NCBI GenBank assembly: GCA_016926955.1
Contig: JAFGNN010000011.1
Coordinates: forward strand, 1-48,405
DNA: 48,405 bases
Source of the DNA: Spirochaetales bacterium
Lineage (GTDB): Bacteria; Spirochaetota; Spirochaetia; Treponematales; UBA12059
Direction: 5' to 3'
Position 1 is the first letter of the stretch, and each line of letters starts with the position of its first letter. The position numbers were made by a program, and so were the translations under genes. Under the pieces are notes generated by a model. It searched no databases. It worked only from the letters and a program-made list of their open reading frames with translations, and was not told where the DNA came from. This document shows, one piece after another, positions 7,528 to 14,990 of this stretch.

Positions 7528-8150
7528 GCGCCCCGGGTAGCGGAGAACCCCGCGCGACGCTGCTCCGGGGCCTCGCGGCCTATGCGGCCGATTTTCCCGC
7601 CGAGGCGGACATGGCCGGGCGCTTCCGCCGCTTCGTCGAGGAGAACCCGGACTGCTTTTCGCGCGGCTGCGAGCCGGGCCACATCACCGGCTCGGCCTTC
7701 GTGTTCGACGCGACGACGGACAGGCTCCTCTTCGTGCACCACGCCAAGCTCGACAAGTGGCTCCAGCCGGGAGGCCACTGCGAGGCGGGCGAGAGCGCGC
7801 TCGAAGCGGCGCTCCGCGAGACCGAGGAGGAGACGGGCGTCCGCTGCGTCCCCGTCTCGACGGATATCTTCGACCTTGACGCCCACGGGATTCCCGCCCG
7901 CGGAAGCGCGGGCGCCCACGTCCACTGGGACGTGCGCTTCCTGCTCAGTCCCCTCGAGGCGGGCGCGGCGCCGGTCGCCAGCGCGGAGTCCCGCGCGGTC
8001 GAGTGGCTCGAAGCCGAGGAAGCCTTGCGGCGGAATCCCGAGGAATCCTTGCGCAGGCCCTTTGCGAAGCTCCGCAATTCCGCGAGGCTCCGCGAATCCG
8101 CGAAGCTCCGCGAATCCGCGAAGCTCCGAGGAAGCGCGTCGGAGGGCTGA
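7524..8150 (+). CDS. Nudix hydrolase with a repetitive C-terminal tail
   Basis: 208 residues. Nudix enzymes hydrolyse nucleoside diphosphates linked to another group. The Nudix box runs about 84-106 (GHCEAGE, then RETEEETGV), with a leading WLQPGG. An N-terminal extension of about 50 residues precedes it. The C-terminus is an 18-bp tandem repeat translated as six-residue units (AKLRES-like) four times, an extension that is not part of the fold. The start is a GTG overlapping the DinB stop (GTGA); no better start is visible. Substrate unknown. The distinct Nudix gene at 9679 is not a recent duplicate. Confidence 0.85.
   Translation: MSAPGSGEPRATLLRGLAAYAADFPAEADMAGRFRRFVEENPDCFSRGCEPGHITGSAFVFDATTDRLLFVHHAKLDKWLQPGGHCEAGESALEAALRETEEETGVRCVPVSTDIFDLDAHGIPARGSAGAHVHWDVRFLLSPLEAGAAPVASAESRAVEWLEAEEALRRNPEESLRRPFAKLRNSARLRESAKLRESAKLRGSASEG
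8064..8135 (+). repeat. Four 18-bp tandem repeats in the Nudix 3' end
   Basis: Units start at 8064, 8082, 8100 and 8118; the consensus begins GCGAAGCTCCGCGAATCC. The second and third differ by one base and the fourth has drifted. They keep frame (six residues each, alternating Leu/Arg/Glu/Ser), giving a positively charged tail. The copy number could vary between strains by slippage. Confidence 0.85.
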
Positions 8151-8174
8151 GCCTTCCCGAGCCCCGCGCGGATG

Positions 8175-8216
8175 CCCGGGGCTGCCGGAAAAAAACGCTT
8201 TTCCGCGGAGCCCGGG
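8175..8216. terminator. Two-tier hairpin after the Nudix gene
   Basis: The inner stem CGGAAAA/TTTTCCG (8186-8192 with 8199-8205) lies inside an outer stem CCCGGGGCT/GAGCCCGGG (8175-8183 with 8208-8216). It lies 25 bp after the Nudix stop and could act as a partial terminator or processing site inside the cluster. It has no terminal T-run. Confidence 0.5.
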
Positions 8217-8261
8217 TGTGGCATGCTGTCGCGCGCCCGGGGGTTTCCGACACCGGGCGCG

Positions 8262-8280
8262 CCGCGGCGTTCCGCCGCGG
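8262..8280 (+). promoter_or_regulatory. Hairpin abutting the ribosome binding site of the first Pr6Pr gene
   Basis: CCGCGGCG, loop TTC, CGCCGCGG: a perfect 8-bp stem ending at the base before GAAAGGGAAA (8281-8290), the presumed ribosome binding site for the TTG at 8295. It could modulate access to that site or protect the 5' end of a processed transcript. Confidence 0.4.
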
Positions 8281-8294
8281 GAAAGGGAAATACA

Positions 8295-9014
8295 TTGAGC
8301 TTCGACAAAAACATGCGGACGATCCGCGTCGTCGCCCACCTCGCGCTCGCGGCGCTCGCCATAGCCGGCAGCGCAATCGAGATCGCCCTGCCCGTCGCCT
8401 GGTCGGATTCCGCGGGCATGCTCAGGTACTTCACCATACAGGCCAATTTCCTCGTGGCCGCCGTCTCGCTCGCCGAGGCCGCGCGCGCCGCCGCTGGACT
8501 CAGGCCGGGCCGCCTGCTTTCGCTCGCCCGCGGGATGGCCCTCATGGGCATCGCGCTCACCGGCCTCGTGTTCGGCCTCTTCCTCGCGCCCCTCTGGAGG
8601 CCGGCCGGCCTGCTCGGGGTGGCGAACGCCATCGTGCACGGATGGGTGCCGGTCCTCTCGTTCCTGGTCTGGGCTGCGCTCGACGCCAAGGGACGCTTCA
8701 GGCGGAGCGACGCCTTCGCGTGGACCCTGTTCCCGCTCGCCTATCTGGCGTGGTCGCTCGCGTACGGGGCGGCTTCGGGATTCTATCCCTACTGGTTCCT
8801 CGACCCGAGCTCGCCGCCTCCGGAGGGCATGGGTTCGGCCGCCGGCGTGGCGGCGTTCAGCGCGATCGCGTCGGCGCTCTACCTGGCCCTGGGCTTCGCG
8901 CTCGTCGCCGCGGACGGGGCGCTCGCCAGGGTGGAAGGCCCCGCGCTGGCGCGCTGGATCGCCGGCGCGTTCCGCTCCGTCTTCATGCAGGGCGGGGCGA
9001 AGGAGAGCGAATGA
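8295..9014 (+). CDS. Pr6Pr-family membrane protein (first of two)
   Basis: 239 residues, about six TM helices. The MLRYFTIQANFLVAA and GFYPYWFLDP motifs mark the Pr6Pr (FAR-17a/AIG1-like) family, whose members are putative membrane serine hydrolases or proteins of unknown role. I choose TTG 8295 because AGGG lies 7 nt upstream; ATG 8313 has no RBS. A longer reading to 8172 runs through the hairpins and is unlikely. It overlaps the second Pr6Pr gene by 4 bp (ATGA). The two paralogues share the two motifs but differ elsewhere, so the duplication is old. Confidence 0.8.
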   Translation: MSFDKNMRTIRVVAHLALAALAIAGSAIEIALPVAWSDSAGMLRYFTIQANFLVAAVSLAEAARAAAGLRPGRLLSLARGMALMGIALTGLVFGLFLAPLWRPAGLLGVANAIVHGWVPVLSFLVWAALDAKGRFRRSDAFAWTLFPLAYLAWSLAYGAASGFYPYWFLDPSSPPPEGMGSAAGVAAFSAIASALYLALGFALVAADGALARVEGPALARWIAGAFRSVFMQGGAKESE

Positions 9015-9682
9015 AATCCGCGACCCTCACAGCCGCCCGTCTGCTTGCCCACGCGCTCGTGATGGGCGTCGCGCTGGCGGGCGTGTACATCCTGGTCGGC
9101 AATCCCTTCGAGGGACAGGGCAAGGCGGGCATGCTCCGCTATTTCACCATACAGAGCAACCTGCTCGTGGCCGCGCTCGCGCTCGCAGAGTTCGCGTTGG
9201 TCGCCCTGGGCCGGATGCCGGGGCGGCGCTTCGCGCGCGCGCGCGGCTTCGGCCTCGTGGCCATCTCGCTGACCGGCTCGGCCTACGCGCTCTTCCTCGC
9301 GCGCGTCTGGAGCCCGACCGGCATGATGGCCGTGGGCGACACGCTGGCGCACTACGTCTCGCCGCTGGCCGCGCTCGCGATCTGGGCGCTCTTCTCGGAA
9401 AAAGGGAAGCTGCGGCTCCGGGACGCGGCGCTCTGGCTGGCCTATCCGGCCGCCTACCTGGTCTGGTCGCAGATCAACGGGGCGCTGACCGGCTTCTATC
9501 CGTACTGGTTCGTCAACCCGAAGCCCGCGCCCGAGGGACTCGGCTCCGCCTGGCTCGTGCTCGCCTTCGCCGCCGGCACCTGCGCCGTGCTCTGGCTGCT
9601 CGGCGCGGCCCTGGTCGGAATCGACCGCGCGCTCGCCCGAAAGCGGGGGAGCCGCGGCGCCTCCGTGGAGGGCTTGCGATGA
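9011..9682 (+). CDS. Pr6Pr-family membrane protein (second of two)
   Basis: 223 residues, about six TM helices, again with MLRYFTIQSNLLVAA near residues 38-52 and GFYPYWFVNP near 158. The start ATG overlaps the first copy's stop (ATGA) and its own stop overlaps the downstream Nudix start the same way, so all three are probably made from one transcript with coupled translation. The tail is basic (ARKRGSRG). Family biochemistry is poorly known; adjacent duplication suggests a heteromeric complex or divided substrates, which is inference. Confidence 0.82.
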   Translation: MKSATLTAARLLAHALVMGVALAGVYILVGNPFEGQGKAGMLRYFTIQSNLLVAALALAEFALVALGRMPGRRFARARGFGLVAISLTGSAYALFLARVWSPTGMMAVGDTLAHYVSPLAALAIWALFSEKGKLRLRDAALWLAYPAAYLVWSQINGALTGFYPYWFVNPKPAPEGLGSAWLVLAFAAGTCAVLWLLGAALVGIDRALARKRGSRGASVEGLR

Positions 9683-10242
9683 AGAATTCAGCCGGGGGGC
9701 TCGTGGAGCCGTTCCGTTTCGAGCTCGTGCGCGACGGGGGACTGGACCTCGCCTCGACGAGCCGCGTGACGCGCCGCGCCGCGCGCGCGGTGGTGGAGCG
9801 CGACGGCCGCTACCTGATGATCCGCTCGGAGAAACCGGGCGAAGGCGACTGGAAATTCCCGGGCGGCGGCATCGAGCCGGGCGAGTCCGAGGAGGAGGCC
9901 GTCGCGCGCGAGCTCGAGGAGGAAACCGGCTACCGCGCCGCGCGCGTCGGGCCGCTTCTCGGCAGGGCTACCGAGTTCAGGACGCCGAAGGAGGCGGGCT
10001 TCGAGCTCTTCGTCATGGAGTCCACGTACTGGCGCGTCGAGCTCGCCGCCGAAATGGGCGAGCGCCGGCTCGACCCCTACGAGGAGGAACTCGACTACCG
10101 CCCGCGCTGGGTCCGGCTCGAGGAAGCCATCGCGGCGAACCGCGAGCTCATGGAGTCGCCCGCGGGCGCGCGCATGCCCTGGGCGCGCCGCGAGACTCAG
10201 GTGATGGAACTGCTGCTCGCGGACGCGGAACGCGGGGCCTGA
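9679..10242 (+). CDS. Nudix hydrolase (second)
   Basis: 187 residues. The Nudix box lies at about 63-85 (GGIEPGESE, then RELEEETGY), preceded by WKFPGG. Unlike the gene at 7524 it has a short N-terminal arm and ends in a helical region. It overlaps the second Pr6Pr gene by 4 bp (ATGA). The mostly acidic protein carries FRTPKEAGFELFVMES, a strand that often lines the substrate pocket in MutT-like enzymes, but I cannot name the substrate. It is the last gene of the co-directional run. Confidence 0.86.
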   Translation: MKNSAGGLVEPFRFELVRDGGLDLASTSRVTRRAARAVVERDGRYLMIRSEKPGEGDWKFPGGGIEPGESEEEAVARELEEETGYRAARVGPLLGRATEFRTPKEAGFELFVMESTYWRVELAAEMGERRLDPYEEELDYRPRWVRLEEAIAANRELMESPAGARMPWARRETQVMELLLADAERGA

Positions 10243-10256
10243 CCCGCCCCGACTTT

Positions 10257-10349
10257 TCAGGATTCCGCGAACGGCGGCAGGAGCTCGCCGAAATACCGGC
10301 CGATCTTCTCCGCCTCCTCCATGGCGACGCGGATTTTCGCGCCGCCTCG
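10257..10349 (-). pseudogene. Probable C-terminal remnant of a lost gene
   Basis: On the minus strand one frame reads VAMEEAEKIGRYFGELLPPF and then stops at 10257; just upstream the frame becomes Pro/Arg/Gly-rich filler. This looks like the last 25-30 codons of a real protein whose body has been lost or replaced by the palindromes at 10386-10474. A 21-residue start at ATG 10322 is possible but no RBS is evident. No family recognised. Confidence 0.3.
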
Positions 10350-10385
10350 GGAAGGGCGGGGCGCCGCCCTCCGGGAGTCGCGCCA

Positions 10386-10474
10386 GGGATGGAAGGAAGT
10401 ACCCCGCAGCGCAGCGAGGAGTACTTCCGGACAGCCCGACCCCGGGCCGGGCGCGCGGGGGCGGGCGCCATCCC
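10386..10474. repeat. Nested inverted repeats in the gap before hsmA
   Basis: The outer arms GGGATGG (10386-10392) and CCATCCC (10468-10474) enclose an 11-bp arm pair, GGAAGTACCCC (10395-10405) and GGAGTACTTCC (10418-10428), with one mismatch. The remaining sequence is plain GC-rich DNA without a gene. It may be a terminator for genes on either side or the scar of an insertion; the gene remnant lies beside it. Confidence 0.5.
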
Positions 10475-10517
10475 GCGTCGGAGCCCCGGACCGGGGTGGC
10501 GCCCGGATCGGGAACCC

Positions 10518-10892
10518 TTACCCGATCGCGCCGGAGCCGAGCAGGACCCCGCTCAGGTAGGGGACGAGCCAGAGCGCCCAGACCGCGATGGAGAGGCGAT
10601 GGAAGCCGCGCGCGGCGCGTTCGTCGCGGCGGAGGAGCACGACGGTGGCCCAGAGGGCGTGCGCGCCCATGAGGACGATGGCGAGGAGGCCCGTGACGCC
10701 GTGGAGGTCGAGGCGGAACTCGCCGCCCGCGATGCGGCCCATGGCGGTGGTGCCGGCCGTGTCGAGGACGAGGCCGAGCCAGAAGAAGGCGAGCCAGTGC
10801 GGCTTGAGGCCGCCCGAGAGTTTTTCTCCCCAGACTCCGACCGTGTAGAGGACGAGGGCTCCCGAGATGGCGACGATGGCGATGGCGAGCAT
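10518..10892 (-). CDS. HsmA-family membrane protein
   Basis: 124 residues, four TM helices. The conserved pattern of the HsmA/TIGR03987 family is clear: YTVGVWGEKLSGGLKP, FFWLGLVLDTAGTTAMGRI, LHGVTGLLAI and WLVPYLSGVL. The function is unknown; members are small inner-membrane proteins often next to MarR/TetR regulators. ATG 10892 has AAAGGAA 5-8 nt upstream. It follows the MarR gene on the same strand by 37 bp, so the two form an operon. Confidence 0.85.
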   Translation of the reverse strand: MLAIAIVAISGALVLYTVGVWGEKLSGGLKPHWLAFFWLGLVLDTAGTTAMGRIAGGEFRLDLHGVTGLLAIVLMGAHALWATVVLLRRDERAARGFHRLSIAVWALWLVPYLSGVLLGSGAIG

Positions 10893-10929
10893 TTGGATTC
10901 CTTTGGCGGCGCCGGGGCGGCGCCGGCTT

Positions 10930-11391
10930 TCAGGCGAGGATGGCTTCGAGCGAACGCTCGAGCGCGGCGAGGGTTTCGGGAGGAACGCCCGCGAAGGCGG
11001 ACGCGAAGGCCGAGTCGACCAGGGCGCGGATCTCGCGCACGCGGGCCGCGGCGGACGGGGCGAAGGCGACGAGGACCTCGCGGCGGTCGTCCGATGAGCG
11101 GCGGCGCTCGAAAAGGCCCTGGGCTTCGAGGCGGTCGACGATGCCGACCACGGTGCTCTTGGTGGCGGCGATGGCGCGCGCGAGGGCGGTGACGGTGAGG
11201 GGCCCCGCGTGCGCGACGGCCTTGACGGCGGTGATCTGCGGCAGGGTGAGGCCGGTGGCCTCGAGGCTGGCTGCGACGCGGGCATGCACGCGCGACTCGA
11301 GCTCGCGGAGGAGGAGGGCGACGCGGAAGGCGGTCTCGCCGGGAGCGGGGCTGTTCGGGTCAGGAGTGGTTCGTGTCGATACCGTACGCAT
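10930..11391 (-). CDS. MarR-family transcriptional regulator
   Basis: 153 residues, normal MarR length. The winged helix spans about 50-110: LPQITAVKAVAHAGPLTVTA, then AIAATKSTVVGIVDRLEAQG (recognition helix) and RRSSDDRREVLVAFA, the typical MarR wing. Flanking helices give the dimer. It should repress its own operon (with hsmA) and perhaps the divergent MFS gene; the four 21-bp repeats between them are possible binding sites. ATG 11391 lies just after a TATTTT box, so the transcript may be leaderless. The ligand is unknown. Confidence 0.88.
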   Translation of the reverse strand: MRTVSTRTTPDPNSPAPGETAFRVALLLRELESRVHARVAASLEATGLTLPQITAVKAVAHAGPLTVTALARAIAATKSTVVGIVDRLEAQGLFERRRSSDDRREVLVAFAPSAAARVREIRALVDSAFASAFAGVPPETLAALERSLEAILA

Positions 11392-11397
11392 GCGAAC

Positions 11398-11403
11398 AAA
11401 ATA
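11398..11403 (-). promoter_or_regulatory. -10 box for marR-hsmA (leaderless-type)
   Basis: On the minus strand TATTTT (in CCTATTTTG) ends 6 bases before the marR ATG. No Shine-Dalgarno sequence fits between. Confidence 0.4.
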
Positions 11404-11434
11404 GGTCGAAATACGCGTGTCCGTCAAGGGGCGT

Positions 11435-11518
11435 CCGGGTGGTGTCACGAAGCTTCCGGGTGGTGTCATGAAGCTTCCGGGTGGTGTCACGAAGCTTCCG
11501 GGTAGTGTCACGAAGCTT
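11435..11518. repeat. Four 21-bp tandem repeats between marR and the MFS gene
   Basis: Units start at 11435, 11456, 11477 and 11498 and carry CCGGGTGGTGTCACG then AAGCTT. They differ only by a C/T in unit 2 and a G/A in unit 4, and each has one HindIII-type AAGCTT. They end 11 bp before the TATACT box of the MFS promoter. Twenty-one base pairs is two helical turns, so a repeatedly bound protein would sit on one DNA face. They are not a CRISPR: there are no spacers. Confidence 0.9.
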
Positions 11519-11535
11519 CCGGGGCGCGCTATACT
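11506..11535 (+). promoter_or_regulatory. Promoter of the MFS transporter gene
   Basis: TATACT at 11530-11535 with a weak TGTCAC -35 (11506-11511, 18-bp spacer) taken from the last 21-bp repeat. GGAGG follows at 11551-11555. The -35 being inside the repeat makes these repeats likely regulatory. Confidence 0.55.
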
Positions 11536-11563
11536 CGGGACCGCTCGGACGGAGGTTCCTGTC

Positions 11564-12748
11564 GTGGTCGCTTCGTGGCTCCTTGTCGCGGTGGTGTATG
11601 CCGCCTTCATTTCCCTGGGTCTGCCCGACGGCGCGACCGGCGTGGCCTGGCCCGCGATGCGCGCGACGCTCGCCCAGCCGCTCGAGGCGCTCGGGCTGGT
11701 ATCGCTGGTCGGCACGATCGGGTCGGCGCTTTCCGGCTTCGCCTCGGGGCGCGTGCTCGCGCGGCTCGGCACGCCGAAGGTGGTGCTCATATCGGGGCTG
11801 CTCACCGGCTCCGCGCTCCTGGGCTTCGGCCTCGCGCCGGGTTACCTCTTCGTGGTCCTGCTGGCCCTGCCGCTCGGCTTCGGTGCGGGCTCGGTGGACG
11901 CGGGACTCAACCACTACGCGGCCGAGCGCTGGTCGAGCCGCCGCATGAACTGGCTGCACGCCTCGTGGGGCATCGGGGCGACGCTCGGGCCGCTGGCCAT
12001 GACGGCCGCCATCGCCGCGGGCTCGGGCGGGCAAGGCTGGCGCGCGGGCTATCTCGCCATCGGCGCCGCGCAGCTCGCGCTGGCCTTCGTGTTCCTCCTG
12101 ACGCTCGGGCTCTGGGACAAGGCTCCCCCGGTTTCGCGCGCGGGAGAGGGCGGCGGCGCTCCGGGCGCGCCCAGGAAGCTGGTGCCCGGCACCCGCGGCG
12201 CGAGGCTCGCGGGCATCCTCGCGCCGGCCACCTACGCGCTCTACGCCGGTTGCGAGGTGGGCCTGGGAAGCTGGGCGGCGAGCGTCATGCGGGACGGGCG
12301 CGGTTTCGACGCGACCGTGGCCGGCTCGATCGTCGCCCTGTATTTCGGCAGCATCACCGCGGGGCGCGTGGTCTCGGGGCTGGTCGCAGACCGGATCGGA
12401 AACCGCCGCATGGTCCGCCTCGGGCTCGCGACCGCGGCTGTCGGCGTGGCGCTCTTCTCCCTGCCGCTCGGGCCGATCGCGGCCGCCGCGGGGCTCGCTC
12501 TGGCGGGCTTCGGCTACGCGCCGGTCTATCCCTGCCTGATGCACGAGACGCCCCGGCGCTTCGACCCGGAGACGACGCGCAAGGTGGTGGGGCGCCAGGT
12601 GGCCAGCGCCTATCTCGGCGGCATGGTGTTGCCGCCCGCCCTCGGGCTCGCCGCCGGCTGGCTCGGCGCGGGCGCGGTCGGGCCCGGCGTGCTCGCGTAC
12701 ATCGCGCTCATGTCCGTGGCGGTGCTCGCCCTCGACCGGCTCACCTGA
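11564..12748 (+). CDS. MFS transporter
   Basis: 394 residues, twelve hydrophobic segments, typical of a major facilitator superfamily carrier in the inner membrane. The FASGRVLARLGTPKVVL stretch in the first half fits the MFS loop-2/3 signature, and VVSGLVADRIGNRRMV in the second half is its copy. GFGYAPVYPCLMHE recalls FucP-like or YbjJ-like sugar/drug carriers, but the substrate is unknown. Start: GTG 11564 with GGAGG 8 nt upstream; a longer frame runs back through the 21-bp repeats (as PGGVTKL units) and is not likely to be translated. The proximity to a divergent MarR suggests efflux. Confidence 0.87.
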   Translation: MVASWLLVAVVYAAFISLGLPDGATGVAWPAMRATLAQPLEALGLVSLVGTIGSALSGFASGRVLARLGTPKVVLISGLLTGSALLGFGLAPGYLFVVLLALPLGFGAGSVDAGLNHYAAERWSSRRMNWLHASWGIGATLGPLAMTAAIAAGSGGQGWRAGYLAIGAAQLALAFVFLLTLGLWDKAPPVSRAGEGGGAPGAPRKLVPGTRGARLAGILAPATYALYAGCEVGLGSWAASVMRDGRGFDATVAGSIVALYFGSITAGRVVSGLVADRIGNRRMVRLGLATAAVGVALFSLPLGPIAAAAGLALAGFGYAPVYPCLMHETPRRFDPETTRKVVGRQVASAYLGGMVLPPALGLAAGWLGAGAVGPGVLAYIALMSVAVLALDRLT

Positions 12749-12788
12749 GCATCCCGCGGCGTTGCCGTCCCGACAGCAAGGAGACCAG

Positions 12789-13475
12789 ATGCCTTCCATG
12801 TACGAGATCTACGACAAGCACGCGGCGGAGTATGACGAGCTCGTGGACCGCGAGGACTGCCGCGGCGAGCTCCGCGACTTCGTGACCGCTTTCGTCCGCC
12901 CGGGCGATCGCGCGCTCGAGGCGGGGACAGGCACGGGCCGCGTGACGGCGCTCTACGCGGAGCGCGTGGCGAGGGCGCTTTGCTGCGACCGGTCCGCCCA
13001 CATGCTGGAGCGCGCGCGAGCGCGGCTCGCCGCGCATGGCGCCACGATCGAGCACCGGGAGCTCGGAAACCTGGAACTCGCGCGCGCGGCGGACTCGGGG
13101 CCTTTCGACCTGGTCGTCGAAGGCTGGTCCTTCGGGCACACGGTGTCGGACTTCTCGGGGCGCGAGGACGAAACCTGCGACGCCCTCGTGGCCGCGTGCC
13201 GCGCCTGCCTCGCGCCGGGCGGGCGACTGCTCTTCCTCGAGACCCTCGGCACGAACTCGGACGAACCCGCGGCGCCCGCGCCCTTCCTCGACGCCTTCTA
13301 CCGCCGCCTCGAGGATGCGCACGGCTTTTCGCGGACCGTGCTCCGCACCGACTACCGCTTCCCCTCCGTCGCGGAGGCGCGCCGCGTCATGGGCTTCTTC
13401 TTCGGCGAGAAAATGGCCGCCGGGGTCGAGGCGGCCGAGGTGATCGAGTGGACGGGGGCCTGGACCCTGGGCTAG
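12789..13475 (+). CDS. Class I SAM-dependent methyltransferase
   Basis: 228 residues. The start reads MYEIYDKHAAEYDELVDRED, motif I ALEAGTGTGRVT is at 43-54, a later acidic/aromatic motif is CCDRSAHML, and ALCCDRS and LAPGGRLLFLETLG lie in the expected order of a Rossmann methyltransferase. Substrate unknown; the small size and N-terminal motif resemble methylases of small molecules or ubiquinone-like quinones. ATG 12789 has AAGGAGA 4 nt upstream; ATG 12798 is too far from it. The gap to the MFS stop is 40 bp, so the two may share a transcript. Confidence 0.86.
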   Translation: MPSMYEIYDKHAAEYDELVDREDCRGELRDFVTAFVRPGDRALEAGTGTGRVTALYAERVARALCCDRSAHMLERARARLAAHGATIEHRELGNLELARAADSGPFDLVVEGWSFGHTVSDFSGREDETCDALVAACRACLAPGGRLLFLETLGTNSDEPAAPAPFLDAFYRRLEDAHGFSRTVLRTDYRFPSVAEARRVMGFFFGEKMAAGVEAAEVIEWTGAWTLG

Positions 13476-13488
13476 CGGCGGGCACGCG

Positions 13489-14835
13489 TCATTTACCCGC
13501 CTTGAGGGCGAAGTCCGCGATGGCCTTGACGACGCCCGAGTCGACGTGGCCGGCCGTCGAGTATTCCGCGGGCGAAGGCGTGCCCTTGCCCGCGATGAAC
13601 AGGTGGTTGAGCGCGGGGAAGGTCTTCAGCGTCGCGGCTTTCAGCGAGCCGACGCCGGCTTTCCAGAGCGCGGCGTCAGCAGCCGGCACCTGGTAGTCGC
13701 GGCCGCCGTGCAGCACGAGGAGCGGGAGCCCCGTCGCCTTGGCCGCGGCCACCGGGTCGTAACCCGCGAGCGAGAGCCAGTACGCCGCGGGGGCGCCGAG
13801 CGGCAGCTCCGCGGGCGGGTAGGTCTTTCCTGAGGGCAGTTCCTTGACGCGGGCCACCGCCTTCTCGAGCTCCGCCAGCACGCCTTTCTGCTCGTCGCTG
13901 AGCTTCGGCTCGAGGCTGGCGAGGTAGCGCGACTGCTCGAGCACCAGGTCTTCGAGGGGGCGGGCGGGCGGGGCCAGCAGGACGAGGGCGGACGCGCCGG
14001 GGAGCTTCCGCCCGGCGGCATCGAGCGCGATCATGGGCGCGAGCTGGGCGCCGAGGGAATGGCCGACGAGGGCGATGCGCCCCGCGTCGATCCGCGCGTC
14101 GCGGGAAAGCAGCTCGAGGGCGGCGAGGGCGTCCTCCACGACTTCCTCGCGCACGCCGAAGCTGTCGACGAGGGGACCGAGGCGGAGGGCGTGGACCTTG
14201 GTGCGCTTGTCGTAGCGCAGCACCGCGACGCCGCGCGTGGCGAGGCCCCAGGCGAGGTCCTTGAAGACCTTGTTCGGCCCCATGGTCTCGTCGCGGTCGT
14301 TGGGGCCCGAGCCGTGCACGAGGACGACGGCGGGGAAGGGGCCCTTGCCCTTCGGGAGCGTGAGCGTCGCGGGCAGCGGCCAGCCGCCCGCATCCACGGT
14401 CAGTTCCTCTTCCGTGAATTTCGCCGCGTCCGCGTAGGAGGGCGCGAGCCACGCGCCCGTCGGGAGCCGCGGGTTCTGGGCGAAGAAGCCAGCCACCTTG
14501 CCCTCCCCGTCGAACACGACGCGGAAATCGAATTCGAGCCTCTCGTACGTGCCGACCGTGATGACGACGAGATAGGGGCCCTGCTCCTCGACGCGGGCGG
14601 CGCCGAAGGCGACGAAGTTCCCACCCGCGGCGACGAGCTGGTCAGCGGTCGCGGCGGCCTGCGCGGACGTGAAGGCCTTCGCCATGGTCGCGTCGAAGCG
14701 CCCGGACAGGCGCGCGTCCTTGGCCAGGAACAATTCGAGGAAGGCTTTCGCCTCGGCTATCGGATCGGCGGGAAAGCCCTGGGCCACGGCGTCGGCGGCG
14801 GCGATGAGGACGAGGGCGAGGGCGAGGGTGCGCAC
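13489..14835 (-). CDS. Exported alpha/beta hydrolase with an N-terminal DUF3887-like domain
   Basis: 448 residues. A signal peptide (VRTLALALVLIAAADAVAQG) leads; then a DUF3887-like region of about 90 residues, followed by an alpha/beta hydrolase: HGSGPNDRD oxyanion loop, nucleophile GHSLGAQ (Ser260), acid HGGRDYQV and base LNHLF. This arrangement is that of secreted esterase/S9-like peptidases. The GTG at 14835 is chosen because AAGGAGG lies 5 nt upstream; longer starts lack any RBS. It converges on the methyltransferase 13 bp away. Natural substrate unknown. Confidence 0.88.
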   Translation of the reverse strand: MRTLALALVLIAAADAVAQGFPADPIAEAKAFLELFLAKDARLSGRFDATMAKAFTSAQAAATADQLVAAGGNFVAFGAARVEEQGPYLVVITVGTYERLEFDFRVVFDGEGKVAGFFAQNPRLPTGAWLAPSYADAAKFTEEELTVDAGGWPLPATLTLPKGKGPFPAVVLVHGSGPNDRDETMGPNKVFKDLAWGLATRGVAVLRYDKRTKVHALRLGPLVDSFGVREEVVEDALAALELLSRDARIDAGRIALVGHSLGAQLAPMIALDAAGRKLPGASALVLLAPPARPLEDLVLEQSRYLASLEPKLSDEQKGVLAELEKAVARVKELPSGKTYPPAELPLGAPAAYWLSLAGYDPVAAAKATGLPLLVLHGGRDYQVPAADAALWKAGVGSLKAATLKTFPALNHLFIAGKGTPSPAEYSTAGHVDSGVVKAIADFALKAGK

Positions 14836-14960
14836 GGGAACCTCCTTGGGCATGGCGACGCGCCCGAGATGCCGGCGCGCGCCGTCGGCGACTGGCCGCG
14901 GCCTCACGCGGGCGCCACGGCTTCCTCCGCTGATTGTAGTACCGCCGGCGCCGAGTCGGC

Positions 14961-14966
14961 TACACT
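14961..14966 (+). promoter_or_regulatory. -10 box of the radical SAM gene
   Basis: TACACT, 24 bp before the ATG at 14991, with AAGGAGG between them. A -35 box is not convincing. Confidence 0.45.
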
Positions 14967-14990
14967 GAAAGACAAGGAGGACCGATCCGG

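Noticed and set aside
10389-11192. A long forward frame antisense to hsmA and marR
   Set aside because: Glu/Gly/Arg-rich shadow of two clear genes on the other strand.
11435-11518. CRISPR-like array
   Set aside because: Units are contiguous, without spacers, and no cas gene is nearby.
11417-11563. Longer start of the MFS gene through the 21-bp repeats
   Set aside because: It would put PGGVTKL repeats before the first TM helix; GGAGG and GTG at 11551-11566 fit better, and the promoter box lies inside the longer reading.
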